Source: Pedobacter cryoconitis (GTDB taxonomy: Bacteria; Bacteroidota; Bacteroidia; Sphingobacteriales; Sphingobacteriaceae). From it: 64,000 nt of DNA. Each line of letters opens with the position of its first letter. Within the stretch, counting starts at the first letter, position 1. Position numbers and translations under genes: made by a program. The stretch is from positions 124,001 to 188,000 of the forward strand of contig NZ_JACHCG010000006.1 of assembly GCF_014200595.1 (NCBI RefSeq). The letters run 5' to 3'. Positions 1 through 8,539 of this stretch are shown here, in pieces. The notes beneath the pieces are model-generated. The model did not search any database. It was not told the DNA's origin and saw only the letters and a list, made by a program, of their open reading frames with translations.

Positions 1-2784
1 TTCGGCGCTTATCCGAATCTTACTTATTTTTCAGGACATGATCATGGTTTACAGTTGATTAAAAGTGAAGAGCTTAATCTACAGGTTGTGAGTGGTGGCG
101 GAGCTAAACATTCAGCCAATAAAAAGGGTAAAAACTCTATTTTTCAAGAATCAGAACAAGGTTATGTAATTGCCGATTTGCTGATGAATAATGATATGCG
201 CTATGATTTTTACGTGTATACAGAGATTGGTGTCAAAAAGGTATACAGTTATACTAAACCTTTTGTACCTGTTCCCCGTGAATCCGGAAATACAGTTAAA
301 GTGATCACAAAAGATAGTATTTCTATCAAAATATATCCAAAATATGATAGTGTAAGTAAAGTTCACCGTTTCTTTTTCGGAGAGAATTACCGGAAAGAAT
401 ATGCGCTGGAAACTAAAGTGCAGGTAATCAGGCTTTCTGAGATTAAAGGCGGTTTGACACCGCTGCAACGGGGTGGTGGATTTCAGTCACACTCTTTGCG
501 TATGGTGGATAAGCAAGGGAAAGAATGGGTATTAAGAAGTGTAGAGAAATATCCTGAATCATTGTTGCCAGAGAATCTGAGGGAGACTTTTGCGAAAGAT
601 ATTTTAAAAGATAACATGTCCGCGCAGCATCCGTTTTCGGCATTAATTGTACCGGATATTGCTGAAGCAGTTGGTGTAGCACATGCTAATCCAATTATCG
701 GATGGATTTCTCCGGATGCTAATCTGGGTAAGTACGGAAGAGTATTTGAAAATACGCTTTGTCTTCTGGAAGAAAGAGAGCCAACTGGTAAGTCTGATAA
801 TACTTATAAGATGTATAAGAAACTGGCTAAGGACAATGATTATACTTATGATGGGCCTCAATACCTGAGAGCGAAAGCATTGGATATTGTGATCGGAGAT
901 TGGGACAGACATTTTGATCAATGGAGATGGACGCTTGATAAAACAGGAGACAGAGAAGTTTATCAGCCAGTTCCACGTGACCGTGACCAGGTATTTTACT
1001 TAAGCCAGGGACTTATTCCAAGATACGCGCAGTCTTCTTATTTACTGCCAATGATTCAGGGCTATGAAAGAAATGTGAATGATGTAAACTGGTTTGTCTG
1101 GGAAAGCAGGGCTATGGCAACCCGTTTATTAAGTCAGTTATCAGAAAAACAGTGGATGGATATCATTCATACTTTTTGTGCGAATTTAACGGATGAGGTG
1201 ATGGAGAAAGCATTAAGAAAACTTCCGGAACCGGGTTATTCTTTACGTCATGATCAGCTGCTGGCGCAATTGAAGGAAAGAAGAGCAAAACTACCTGAGA
1301 TGATGAATGAATATTATCATTTCTTAAATAAGATCGTAGACATACAGGCGAGTGATAAAGGAGAGCTGATAGAAATTTCGGATGCTGCTGGTGGCGGATT
1401 AACAGTGAACATACACCAGTTATCTAAAAATAAAAAGGTGAAAGAGCAAATGTTCATCAAGACCTTTGATCCGAAAATTACGAAAGAAATCAGGTTATAT
1501 ACCCACAACGGAAATGATAGCCTTGTTATAAACAATAAAGGAACTGATATTAAATTACGCATTATCGGTGGTCATGGAATTAAAGCTTATCATTTAGAAA
1601 ACGCTTACCATAAAGTAAAACTTTACGATAAGATTGATAGTGCTGTTTTTACGGGTGAAACCAGCAGATTTACTAAAATACTATTTAATGATACTGGCAA
1701 TGTTTCTTATAAACAAACAGATTTATATCATAGAAGTATGTATTTGCTGAATGGAGGATTTAACAAGGATGATGGATTATCATTAGGCTTCTCTGTTAAA
1801 TTTATGAATCCCGGGTTCAGGAAATTTCCTTATGGAAATACACAGCAGTTTTCTTTTATTCACTCTTTTAGTACGAAGGCTTTTAAGTTTGATTACCGCG
1901 GAGAATGGATGCACACTTTCGGAAAAGCAGATTTGATTTTGCAGGCCAGTGCTTATGCGCCGCACAATACACAGAATTTCTTTGGTGCGGGGAATGAAAC
2001 CTCTTTTGATAAGTCTATTGATGGAATCAGCTATTACCGTGCAAGATTTAGTTTATACCAGTTTGATCCGGCATTGCGTTGGAAACGGCCAAAATCTTCC
2101 TTCAGTATCGGACCATCTTTTCAATATTATAGTTTCAACAAGGATGATAATACCGGGAGGTTTATCAATAACAGTGCGGACCTGCACTCATCAGATAGCC
2201 TGACTATCGCAAAAGATAAATTATATACAGGTGTTGTAGTTAATTTTATCAACAATACCCGGAACAATGAAATCCTGCCTTCTTTAGGAAGTTATATCAA
2301 TTTGAAATTGCAGGGTTATACAGGACTAAATAAATATTCGAATACTTATGGTCAGTTTACCGGAAGTGTGGCCTTGTATAAAAATCTGGATAGCAGAGCT
2401 AATTTTGTGATTGCAGAACGTTTTGGTGGCGCAGTAACTGTGGGTAAACAACCATTTTATCAGTCTGCATTTTTAGGTGGAGAAGGAACACTGCTTGGCT
2501 TCCGTCAATTCCGGTTTGCTGGTGATCATAGTTTTTACAATAACCTTGAAATGCGTATTAAACTGGCAGATTTTGTGAGTTATGTATTGCCGGGACAATT
2601 CGGATTGCTTGGCTTTCATGATATAGGCAGGGTCTGGAAAAAAGGAGAAGACTCCACTAAATGGCACAATGGAGTGGGTGGGGGATTATATTTTGCCCCT
2701 GCTGCTATGACGGTTGTCCGTGTGGTTGCCGGACATTCTGATGAAGGATGGTATCCGTATATTGCTTTAAGTTTCCGTTATTAA
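1..2784 (+). CDS. Metallophosphatase / kinase-like / Omp85-type barrel fusion (5' end outside window)
   Basis: The reading frame is open from base 1, so the start lies upstream; the ttg at 55 is internal. The first codons encode the SGHDHG motif that closes calcineurin-like phosphoesterase domains, so the N-terminal enzyme domain is mostly cut off. A middle region follows with VLRSVEK (about 530-550), GDWDRHFDQW (about 895-925) and PRDRDQVF (about 973-996), which resembles the catalytic loops of HipA/Fam20-type kinases. The last 350 residues are strand-rich and contain LLGFRQFRFAG, like the conserved GFR motif of Omp85/D15 surface antigens, and end in an aromatic residue (SFRY). I infer an outer-membrane protein with a catalytic domain facing the periplasm or cell surface. 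The phosphatase tail and barrel are well supported; the kinase reading is speculative. Confidence 0.8.
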   Translation, partial: FGAYPNLTYFSGHDHGLQLIKSEELNLQVVSGGGAKHSANKKGKNSIFQESEQGYVIADLLMNNDMRYDFYVYTEIGVKKVYSYTKPFVPVPRESGNTVKVITKDSISIKIYPKYDSVSKVHRFFFGENYRKEYALETKVQVIRLSEIKGGLTPLQRGGGFQSHSLRMVDKQGKEWVLRSVEKYPESLLPENLRETFAKDILKDNMSAQHPFSALIVPDIAEAVGVAHANPIIGWISPDANLGKYGRVFENTLCLLEEREPTGKSDNTYKMYKKLAKDNDYTYDGPQYLRAKALDIVIGDWDRHFDQWRWTLDKTGDREVYQPVPRDRDQVFYLSQGLIPRYAQSSYLLPMIQGYERNVNDVNWFVWESRAMATRLLSQLSEKQWMDIIHTFCANLTDEVMEKALRKLPEPGYSLRHDQLLAQLKERRAKLPEMMNEYYHFLNKIVDIQASDKGELIEISDAAGGGLTVNIHQLSKNKKVKEQMFIKTFDPKITKEIRLYTHNGNDSLVINNKGTDIKLRIIGGHGIKAYHLENAYHKVKLYDKIDSAVFTGETSRFTKILFNDTGNVSYKQTDLYHRSMYLLNGGFNKDDGLSLGFSVKFMNPGFRKFPYGNTQQFSFIHSFSTKAFKFDYRGEWMHTFGKADLILQASAYAPHNTQNFFGAGNETSFDKSIDGISYYRARFSLYQFDPALRWKRPKSSFSIGPSFQYYSFNKDDNTGRFINNSADLHSSDSLTIAKDKLYTGVVVNFINNTRNNEILPSLGSYINLKLQGYTGLNKYSNTYGQFTGSVALYKNLDSRANFVIAERFGGAVTVGKQPFYQSAFLGGEGTLLGFRQFRFAGDHSFYNNLEMRIKLADFVSYVLPGQFGLLGFHDIGRVWKKGEDSTKWHNGVGGGLYFAPAAMTVVRVVAGHSDEGWYPYIALSFRY

Positions 2785-2839
2785 CAAGTGTTTTTTAAAT
2801 TGTTTACAGCATCCCAAAGAAAAATTATTACCTTAAGGT

Positions 2840-3436
2840 ATGAGCGAATTACTGAAAGAAACTACTGTTATATTAGAGAATGAACGTGCTTTAATCCGCC
2901 CGCTTAGTCCAGCTGACCATGAACATTTACTGCCTTTTTCATTGAATGAACCTGAAATATGGCACTATTCCTTATCACGTCCGGATAGTGCTGAAAGTCT
3001 GACTGCGTATATCAAAGCGGCGATGGATGATAGGGAAAAAGGCAATTCTTATCCTTTTATTATTTTTGATAAGCAAACCAATAGTTATGCTGGTTCTACA
3101 CGGTATTATGATATACAGCCAACTTATAAAACACTGCTCATGGGGTACACCTGGTATGGTGGTGATTTCCAGGGGACAGGGCTCAATAAAAATTGCAAAT
3201 ATCTTTTATTAAAGTATGCCTTTGAAGACCTGGGGATGGAAAGAGTTGAATTCAGGGCAGACAATAGCAACCACAGAAGTCTTGCTGCGATGAAAAGTAT
3301 CGGCTGTAAACTTGAAGGCGTACTTCGTAACCATATGCCTGATGGGCATGGTGGCAGACGGGATAGTGCTATTCTCAGTATTTTGAGAAAAGAGTGGTTT
3401 GATTTTGTGAAAGCAAACCTGGAAGAGAAGTTGTAA
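2840..3436 (+). CDS. GNAT acetyltransferase, RimJ/RimL type
   Basis: This 198-residue protein has the RimJ/RimL-type GNAT layout. An N-terminal ALIRPLSPAD strand leads into the fold, the TWYGGDFQGTGLNKNCKYLL segment lies at the acetyl-CoA pyrophosphate loop, and VEFRADNSNHRSLAAMKSIG is the usual core where Asn and Arg precede the last helix. It probably acetylates a protein N-terminus or a small amine; the substrate cannot be told. The atg at 2840 follows the previous gene by 55 bases. A dyad terminator directly downstream separates it from the convergent DUF5777 gene. Confidence 0.85.
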   Translation: MSELLKETTVILENERALIRPLSPADHEHLLPFSLNEPEIWHYSLSRPDSAESLTAYIKAAMDDREKGNSYPFIIFDKQTNSYAGSTRYYDIQPTYKTLLMGYTWYGGDFQGTGLNKNCKYLLLKYAFEDLGMERVEFRADNSNHRSLAAMKSIGCKLEGVLRNHMPDGHGGRRDSAILSILRKEWFDFVKANLEEKL

Positions 3437-3445
3437 AATTAAAAT

Positions 3446-3484
3446 AGATTTTATGTGATCATTCAGGATGACCACATAAAATCT
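3446..3484. terminator. Bidirectional hairpin between convergent genes
   Basis: A perfect 12-bp inverted repeat (AGATTTTATGTG / CACATAAAATCT) with a 15-nt loop lies between the acetyltransferase and the converging DUF5777 gene. The A/T-rich arms can act as a terminator in both directions. Confidence 0.65.
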
Positions 3485-3498
3485 GAAAAGATTACAGC

Positions 3499-4467
3499 CT
3501 ATATTTTCTCTTTTTTGTCCTTATTAAAAGAGAATCTTCTGGCAATACTGAAGCCCCAGCGATATTGTCCTTTTAACCAGGAACTGGTTGTCTGAGAGAT
3601 ATACTGCATCTCTTCTATAGCTGCGGCATTGGTGAAGTTCAGATGAAAAACGTGACCGCCTGTTTCAATTTCCAAGCCTACTCCCAGAGGATTATAAAAC
3701 TTTACTCCACTGGTTTGTTCCAGATAAGCTTTGTCATCTTTGTTCCGGAACGGAAGAAAATAATCGACCACAATAGCCATTCGCTTACTGATTTTAGCTC
3801 TTGCACCTGCACCAACTGCAAAAAGATTATTCTGATCTCTAAAGGCAGTAAAGTTTTTATGCAGGTAAGTTGGCGTAAGGCTGAAGGAGAAATTTGAATT
3901 GAACTTCCTCGCCAGGATAACCTGGCTGACAAAATTCATCCGGTCGCTGAATTTGTGGTAAGCGGTAGCGGCAGCAGGATCATCACTGGCCTTAACTGCG
4001 GCAATCGTATTACTTCCAAATAAAGTAACCGCAAAAGGGATATAATCGTCCGTGGTCTGTTCCAGTAACCTGTATTTTATACTCCCTTCGTATAACTGTT
4101 GGACGTCTGTTGCACCTTTTGCCCTGGCCAGACCAATGCTCAGCCGGTCGGTGAGCCCATAATCAAAACCAATCCGCACATCAGTGGAATTGTCCAGTCC
4201 AAAAAACTGTTTTAATCCACCGTTGCTGCCTGCGATATCTCCAAAGCGGTGATCGACTTTAAATTCCAGTTCATTTTTATGGATCGTTTCGTTGGTGTGT
4301 CCGTTAATTAGTTTAGTGTCTTTAAATGTAGCAAACACTTTTTCATGAACCGGGTTCGTATTGGTCAGTTCTTTCTCCAGGTCTTGTCCAAAACCACGAA
4401 GTCCGCTGAGAATAAATCCTATCAGCAGCAGGTTTTTCCGGAATAACATTAATCGTTTTTGTATCAT
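3499..4467 (-). CDS. DUF5777-type beta-barrel protein
   Basis: This 322-residue protein has a signal peptide (LLLIGFILSGLRGFGQ) and then a strand-rich body. The segments KNELEFKVDHRFGDIAG, FFGLDNSTDVRIGFDYGLTDRLSIGL and LLEQTTDDYIPFAVTLFG match the DUF5777 family of Bacteroidota, predicted outer-membrane barrels of unknown role. An internal Met at 4449 gives a cleaner signal peptide and may be the true start. It is the last gene of a minus-strand set with YceI, a mono-heme cytochrome and a COG4315 lipoprotein, which suggests a part in envelope redox work or periplasmic lipid handling. No catalytic motif is visible. Confidence 0.8.
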   Translation of the reverse strand: MIQKRLMLFRKNLLLIGFILSGLRGFGQDLEKELTNTNPVHEKVFATFKDTKLINGHTNETIHKNELEFKVDHRFGDIAGSNGGLKQFFGLDNSTDVRIGFDYGLTDRLSIGLARAKGATDVQQLYEGSIKYRLLEQTTDDYIPFAVTLFGSNTIAAVKASDDPAAATAYHKFSDRMNFVSQVILARKFNSNFSFSLTPTYLHKNFTAFRDQNNLFAVGAGARAKISKRMAIVVDYFLPFRNKDDKAYLEQTSGVKFYNPLGVGLEIETGGHVFHLNFTNAAAIEEMQYISQTTSSWLKGQYRWGFSIARRFSFNKDKKEKI

Positions 4468-4504
4468 TTTATACTGTTTTTCTTAAGTGGTCGGTTGATG
4501 AGAA

Positions 4505-5056
4505 TCAGGATGGTTTTTTAGGTTGATATACTGCTGATAAACGTACTTCTACGAATTCAGCAATGTTCTTGAAAACCAGGGAAGGCACTTTGATATTGTG
4601 ATCCTCGATTTTCACTTTAAAGGTTGTTTTTGCCGTAATTACTCCCTGAGCAATCGCCAGGGTTACTTTACCTTGATAGGGTTTGATAACTCCATGGATA
4701 TCCAGATTTCCTGCTACAGAAACGGTATAATTGCCGTCTTTACTGAGGTCAATATCATCAGTGATTTTTCCGCTGAATTTAGAAAATGGAAATTTGTCAC
4801 TTTCCATGTAGTTCTCATTAAAGTGCTCTTGCATCAGTTTTTTTGGGAACTGAAAAGAGGTGTTGCTGACTTTAAAAATGAGTTCTTTAGTTTTGGCGTT
4901 GATTACAGAGCTGGCTGTATTGCTTTTCCCTTCTATGTCTTCCATGACTGTGCTGGAAAAGAAAGAAACGGATGCATTTTTACTGACTAAAATATCCTGA
5001 GCGCGGGTATGAATTGCGAAAAAGCAAATGCAGAGCAGGAGTAATACCCTTTTCAT
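4505..5056 (-). CDS. YceI-family periplasmic lipocalin-like protein
   Basis: The mature part has the YceI pattern: an N-terminal SKNASVSFFSSTVMEDIEG strand, then MESDKFPFSKFSGKI (the family's typical Y-K-P-x-a-x-F element) and a C-terminal FKVKIEDHNIKVP. YceI proteins form a lipocalin-like barrel that binds polyisoprenoids or other amphiphiles in the periplasm. Three in-frame Met codons are possible. I chose 5056 because MKRVLLLLCICFFAIHTRAQ is a compact signal peptide; the longer form starts at 5092. It lies 19 bases or more after the cytochrome gene in the same direction, so an operon is likely. Confidence 0.85.
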   Translation of the reverse strand: MKRVLLLLCICFFAIHTRAQDILVSKNASVSFFSSTVMEDIEGKSNTASSVINAKTKELIFKVSNTSFQFPKKLMQEHFNENYMESDKFPFSKFSGKITDDIDLSKDGNYTVSVAGNLDIHGVIKPYQGKVTLAIAQGVITAKTTFKVKIEDHNIKVPSLVFKNIAEFVEVRLSAVYQPKKPS

Positions 5057-5110
5057 TAGATAGTATGTTTTCATTGAATAGTATGATTTCATATGGCGAT
5101 GATTAAATAA

Positions 5111-5467
5111 TTATTGGAGCATACCCTGGTCAAACCAGTCTTTGATAGATTGAAGTTCTGCGGCGGAGAGTGTTCCTCCGATGGGCATGGTTTTGCTGAC
5201 TAAAACAGCTTGTTTAATTTTGTCTGCACTGCCAGTAACGGAGGTATATCCGTTAAAACTCCAGGCAGCAGATGCTCTTTTACCAGGCGCATGACATCCG
5301 GCACATCTGGCCTGAAATAACGGTTGCAGTACTTCGGCATAAGAAACCTTAGTACCGGGTTTTTCCGGTACCACAGGTTTAGGTTCATCAGCCTGGTTTT
5401 TTGAACAGGCTGATAAAATTAATAACGTCATCATGATCGTCATCACAGGATAGGTGAATTTTGACAT
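5111..5467 (-). CDS. Mono-heme cytochrome c lipoprotein
   Basis: This 118-residue lipoprotein has a lipobox (LLILSACSK) and an acidic and proline-rich linker. A small cytochrome c domain follows: CAGCH at about residue 55 binds heme c, and Met in SKTMPIGG is a good axial ligand candidate. A predicted helix (SAAELQSIKDWFDQGM) closes the fold, as in class I cytochromes. It is probably anchored in a membrane facing the periplasm and may pass electrons to or from the neighbouring proteins. It lies 10 bases after the COG4315 gene and is likely cotranscribed with it. Confidence 0.88.
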   Translation of the reverse strand: MSKFTYPVMTIMMTLLILSACSKNQADEPKPVVPEKPGTKVSYAEVLQPLFQARCAGCHAPGKRASAAWSFNGYTSVTGSADKIKQAVLVSKTMPIGGTLSAAELQSIKDWFDQGMLQ

Positions 5468-5477
5468 AGGGGTTAGT

Positions 5478-6353
5478 TTAAGGTGTTAATGCAATTGTGT
5501 TTACAGTAAGAATTGGCCAAAGACCTGCGCCTACACTGACTCCTTTAGTGTCACCGCGTTTAGCATCCGGGCCGAAGTAATAAAGTGGATGGCCTTTGTA
5601 GGTCAATTGTTTTTTACCCGCAGCTGTAATCTGTACAAACATATCTTTCTTGATTACTGAGGGTACATTCAGAACAGCTGATTCATAGATAGGCCAGGTG
5701 CCATTGTTACTTAAATCGGCTTTGGTATAAGTATTCAGGTTAAACTTATCAGGTGCAAATGCGTACAAGGTTCTGCCGGCTGCATCGGTCAGGTATTGGC
5801 TAATCCCTGTACCTTCTTTTTCATCAGCAGTATAATTTTTACCGTCAACACCTACCAGCTGGTTGTTCGCGAACATCACTGAGTAATCCGGTTTAGCAAC
5901 AAACCAGGTTCCGCCTGAGCCATCTCCATTTACATCTCCTTTATTTGCATCTCCAGAGAAATAATATAAAGGCCATCCTTTATAAACAGTTTGTTTTTTG
6001 CCATCCGCACGCGTAATGGTACTGATATCGGTTGCTGTAATTCCTGTAGGGGCAGTTTCGTTCCCGGCATAATAAGGCATCCACGTAAGCGCACAACCAC
6101 CTGAACAGCCTGATGTACCATTGGCATCAATCGCAAAAGCATAAAGTGATTTTCCGTTGGCATCGGTCAGGATACTGCCAAATTTTGCATCATTGGTCAG
6201 TGCAAGGCTTGACGGGGTTGGTGCGGTGACTGGTGGGTTGCCGTAAGGATCTTGTCCACCAGGTGTGGAGTCGTTGTTTTTTGAACAGGCCGAGAGCATA
6301 ACTATCAATGTTAAACTGCAAAGAGCCATCCCTTTTCTTAAAGATAAATTCAT
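5478..6353 (-). CDS. COG4315-type repeat lipoprotein
   Basis: The protein has a lipobox (LIVMLSACSK) and two copies of the secreted repeat of unknown function. Each copy has a LTDANGKSLYAFA-like strand, a W-P element and a YKGxPLYYFxxDxxxGD element. Copy 1 (about residues 50-150) carries the CSGGC pair; copy 2 (about 175-285) has lost those cysteines. The first copy also has a Ca-binding-looking loop (GDVNGDGSGG). The family occurs beside cytochromes and electron-transfer lipoproteins, which fits the downstream CAGCH protein, but its activity is not established. It is the first gene of the minus-strand group and is divergent from the sigma factor at 6576. Confidence 0.85.
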   Translation of the reverse strand: MNLSLRKGMALCSLTLIVMLSACSKNNDSTPGGQDPYGNPPVTAPTPSSLALTNDAKFGSILTDANGKSLYAFAIDANGTSGCSGGCALTWMPYYAGNETAPTGITATDISTITRADGKKQTVYKGWPLYYFSGDANKGDVNGDGSGGTWFVAKPDYSVMFANNQLVGVDGKNYTADEKEGTGISQYLTDAAGRTLYAFAPDKFNLNTYTKADLSNNGTWPIYESAVLNVPSVIKKDMFVQITAAGKKQLTYKGHPLYYFGPDAKRGDTKGVSVGAGLWPILTVNTIALTP

Positions 6354-6575
6354 GGTTGTTGAGGATAAATGTTAATAATATTTTTGATTATTGCGGTTAC
6401 GGCGAACAAGAGCTAAAGGTTGTGTGGGATAGCAAAAAAATATTGTGAATAAAAATAATTGGCTGTGCTACAGCTTTTTATGTGTAAAATCAAATTTTCT
6501 TATTACGTTTGGCAACCTTTCGTCTATAAGCAACGTATTGGTAGGAAAATGGCGCAGGTTAAATTATAAGAATAG

Positions 6576-7166
6576 GTGCAAAGTATCATTATCGGGTGCA
6601 TCAATAAGGAAAGGTCAAGTCAGTATTTACTCTATAAAGAATTTTATAGTTATTGCATGGCTATATGCCGTCGGTACGCTTTAAATGATTTTGACGCTGC
6701 CGAAGTATTAAATGATGGATTCCTGAAAGTTTTTACACATATAGAAAAATATGATCCTGAAAAACCCTTTAAACCATGGCTTGCGCGCATTATTACAAAC
6801 ACGGCGATTGATCATTACCGGATGAACCTGAAGTTTTCGGATCATGATGACGTAGATGATCATGAGGAAATTGGCCAGGCTGCCTCGGTTTATGAACAAC
6901 TGGCTTATAAAGATTTACTGGTTTTAGTCCAGACACTTTCCCCGGCTTATCGTACTGTATTTAACTTATATGCTATTGATGGTTATTCGCATGAAGAAAT
7001 AGCCAGTCTCTTAAAAATATCAACAGGAACATCTAAATCTAACCTATTTAAAGCACGACAACAGTTAAGAGAAAAACTCATGGTCTTGAATGTAAACAAG
7101 CCAGCAGAAGGAACTGCCGATTTACAACAGATTGAGGGAAGGATCATTGGGTATAATGGAAAATAA
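6576..7166 (+). CDS. ECF-type RNA polymerase sigma factor
   Basis: This 196-residue sigma-70 family protein has region 2 (YALNDFDAAEVLNDGFLKVF then PFKPWLARIITNTAIDHYR) and region 4 (LSPAYRTVFNLYAIDGYSHEEIASLLKISTGTSKSNLFKARQQLRE). The only start that keeps the whole helix of region 2 is a gtg at 6576, because an in-frame stop ends at 6575. The next gene, 43 bases downstream, encodes an anti-sigma-like membrane protein. That pairing is usual for this sigma group. The divergent COG4315/cytochrome set is a possible target, which is only an inference from position. Confidence 0.88.
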   Translation: MQSIIIGCINKERSSQYLLYKEFYSYCMAICRRYALNDFDAAEVLNDGFLKVFTHIEKYDPEKPFKPWLARIITNTAIDHYRMNLKFSDHDDVDDHEEIGQAASVYEQLAYKDLLVLVQTLSPAYRTVFNLYAIDGYSHEEIASLLKISTGTSKSNLFKARQQLREKLMVLNVNKPAEGTADLQQIEGRIIGYNGK

Positions 7167-7209
7167 ATCTGGTTTTAACAATGAAATGCAAAGAAAATAA
7201 TAAATACTG

Positions 7210-8511
7210 ATGAATGAAGATAACGATATAGATCAGCTATTTAGAGATAGGTTAAGTGATCCTGAGATCCCTTTCAATGAAATGAACTGGGAAAAGATGG
7301 AACGCAAGCTTGATGGGGGGAAGAAAAAAAGAGTAATTCCATTATGGGTGTATACTGCATGCGGTATTGCCGCTGTATTGTTGATCTCTTTATATTTGGT
7401 TTTCCTTGCTCCTGTAAGTCCGGATCAGCAGATCGTTAAAGATCCGTTAACGAATCGTGTGGTGAAACCAGGAAAAGAGGTTGTTCCTTTGACTACTGTG
7501 GATTCATTGAAAGCACAGGGCATGGAAATACCGGGCACGGAGAAACCAATTTTGGCGCTGCCAACTACAGGGGAATCTATAAGTATTCAAAATATATATA
7601 CCGCTGAAAACACTGGCAAAATAAGCACTTCGTCATTGGCTGGACCGGGGAATACGTTTCCTATATTGAATTCTTCAGCAACGGTATTAAATCCTGTATT
7701 AACCCCTGTAACCACTATTGCTGCGACTACTCCATCAAAACCTGCTATTCCAGCAGTGGAAACAGACAGCGCTATACTAGCCAGAAAAGCCAATGCTTTA
7801 GCGCACAGTAAAGATCCGTTTGAAAGAGTTGAAGCCTCAGATATTGCACGCAGTGTAAAAAATAAAATGGAGAAAGCCTTGCAGCCACAAAATGATTTAA
7901 TATTAAGTGCAATGGCTGCGCCTGATATGTCTTTTGCGAAGTCAAGTAAACCCTCTAAAGTAAGTTCTAATCTGGGCGTGCTGGCTACTTATGCTTTTAC
8001 GCCGAAGATCAGTATGACTTCAGGAGCGATTTATTCGCGGAAGTTCTACAATTCGGGTGGGGGAGCATCCTGGGGCAACAACGGTTATGTACCGGGCTCA
8101 GACTGGCAGGTGAGTGCAGATTGTAACGTACTGGATATCCCATTGAATGTAAACTATAAGATCTTTAACAAGAAAAAACTATCAGTAAGCTTGAATACCG
8201 GGCTTTCCAGTTATTTTATGCTGAAAGAAAAGTATCAATTTACAACTGGGCAGGGAGCAGCAGAAAAAGTTACAAACCTGGAAATCGATAACCAGAATCA
8301 GCATCTTTTTGGAATCGCGAATGTGTCAGTTAGTTTTGACCATCAGCTAACCCCATCAGTTAGTGTAGGTGTACAACCTTTTGCAAAGTTACCATTAACA
8401 GGAATCGGATATGGAGATGCCAGTTTAAAATCAGCAGGTGTATCTTTCTCTTTGAATATCGGTTTATTTCCGGCTAAAAAACCGGGAAAATACGCAGCTG
8501 TCCGGTACTAG
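7210..8511 (+). CDS. Anti-sigma-like protein with one membrane helix and a C-terminal beta-barrel
   Basis: Residues 1-40 are a charged cytoplasmic stretch (DQLFRDRLSDPEIPFNEMNW) like those of anti-sigma partners in this phylum. A single membrane helix follows (PLWVYTACGIAAVLLISLYLVF, about 44-66). Residues about 67-235 are low-complexity and Thr/Pro/Ala rich, as expected for a periplasmic linker. From about 245 the sequence is an OMP_b-brl type barrel (VSSNLGVLATYAFTPKISMTSGAIY to SAGVSFSLNIGLFP). One chain could thus join the cytoplasm to the outer membrane. It follows the sigma gene in the same direction. The overall architecture is clear; the regulatory role is inferred. Confidence 0.75.
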   Translation: MNEDNDIDQLFRDRLSDPEIPFNEMNWEKMERKLDGGKKKRVIPLWVYTACGIAAVLLISLYLVFLAPVSPDQQIVKDPLTNRVVKPGKEVVPLTTVDSLKAQGMEIPGTEKPILALPTTGESISIQNIYTAENTGKISTSSLAGPGNTFPILNSSATVLNPVLTPVTTIAATTPSKPAIPAVETDSAILARKANALAHSKDPFERVEASDIARSVKNKMEKALQPQNDLILSAMAAPDMSFAKSSKPSKVSSNLGVLATYAFTPKISMTSGAIYSRKFYNSGGGASWGNNGYVPGSDWQVSADCNVLDIPLNVNYKIFNKKKLSVSLNTGLSSYFMLKEKYQFTTGQGAAEKVTNLEIDNQNQHLFGIANVSVSFDHQLTPSVSVGVQPFAKLPLTGIGYGDASLKSAGVSFSLNIGLFPAKKPGKYAAVRY

Positions 8512-8522
8512 ACAACTGCGTA
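8491..8522. terminator. Imperfect hairpin at the end of the anti-sigma-like gene
   Basis: Twelve-base arms (TACGCAGCTGTC / GACAACTGCGTA, one mismatch) enclose 8 bases and overlap the stop codon. The hairpin lies between convergent genes, so termination is plausible, though there is no clear T-run. Confidence 0.4.
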
Positions 8523-8539
8523 TGCGGCCTGTGATTTAA

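Noticed and set aside
6445..6684. 79-codon frame overlapping the sigma-factor start
   Set aside because: It overlaps the sigma gene in another frame, has no domain, and the sigma frame explains the region.
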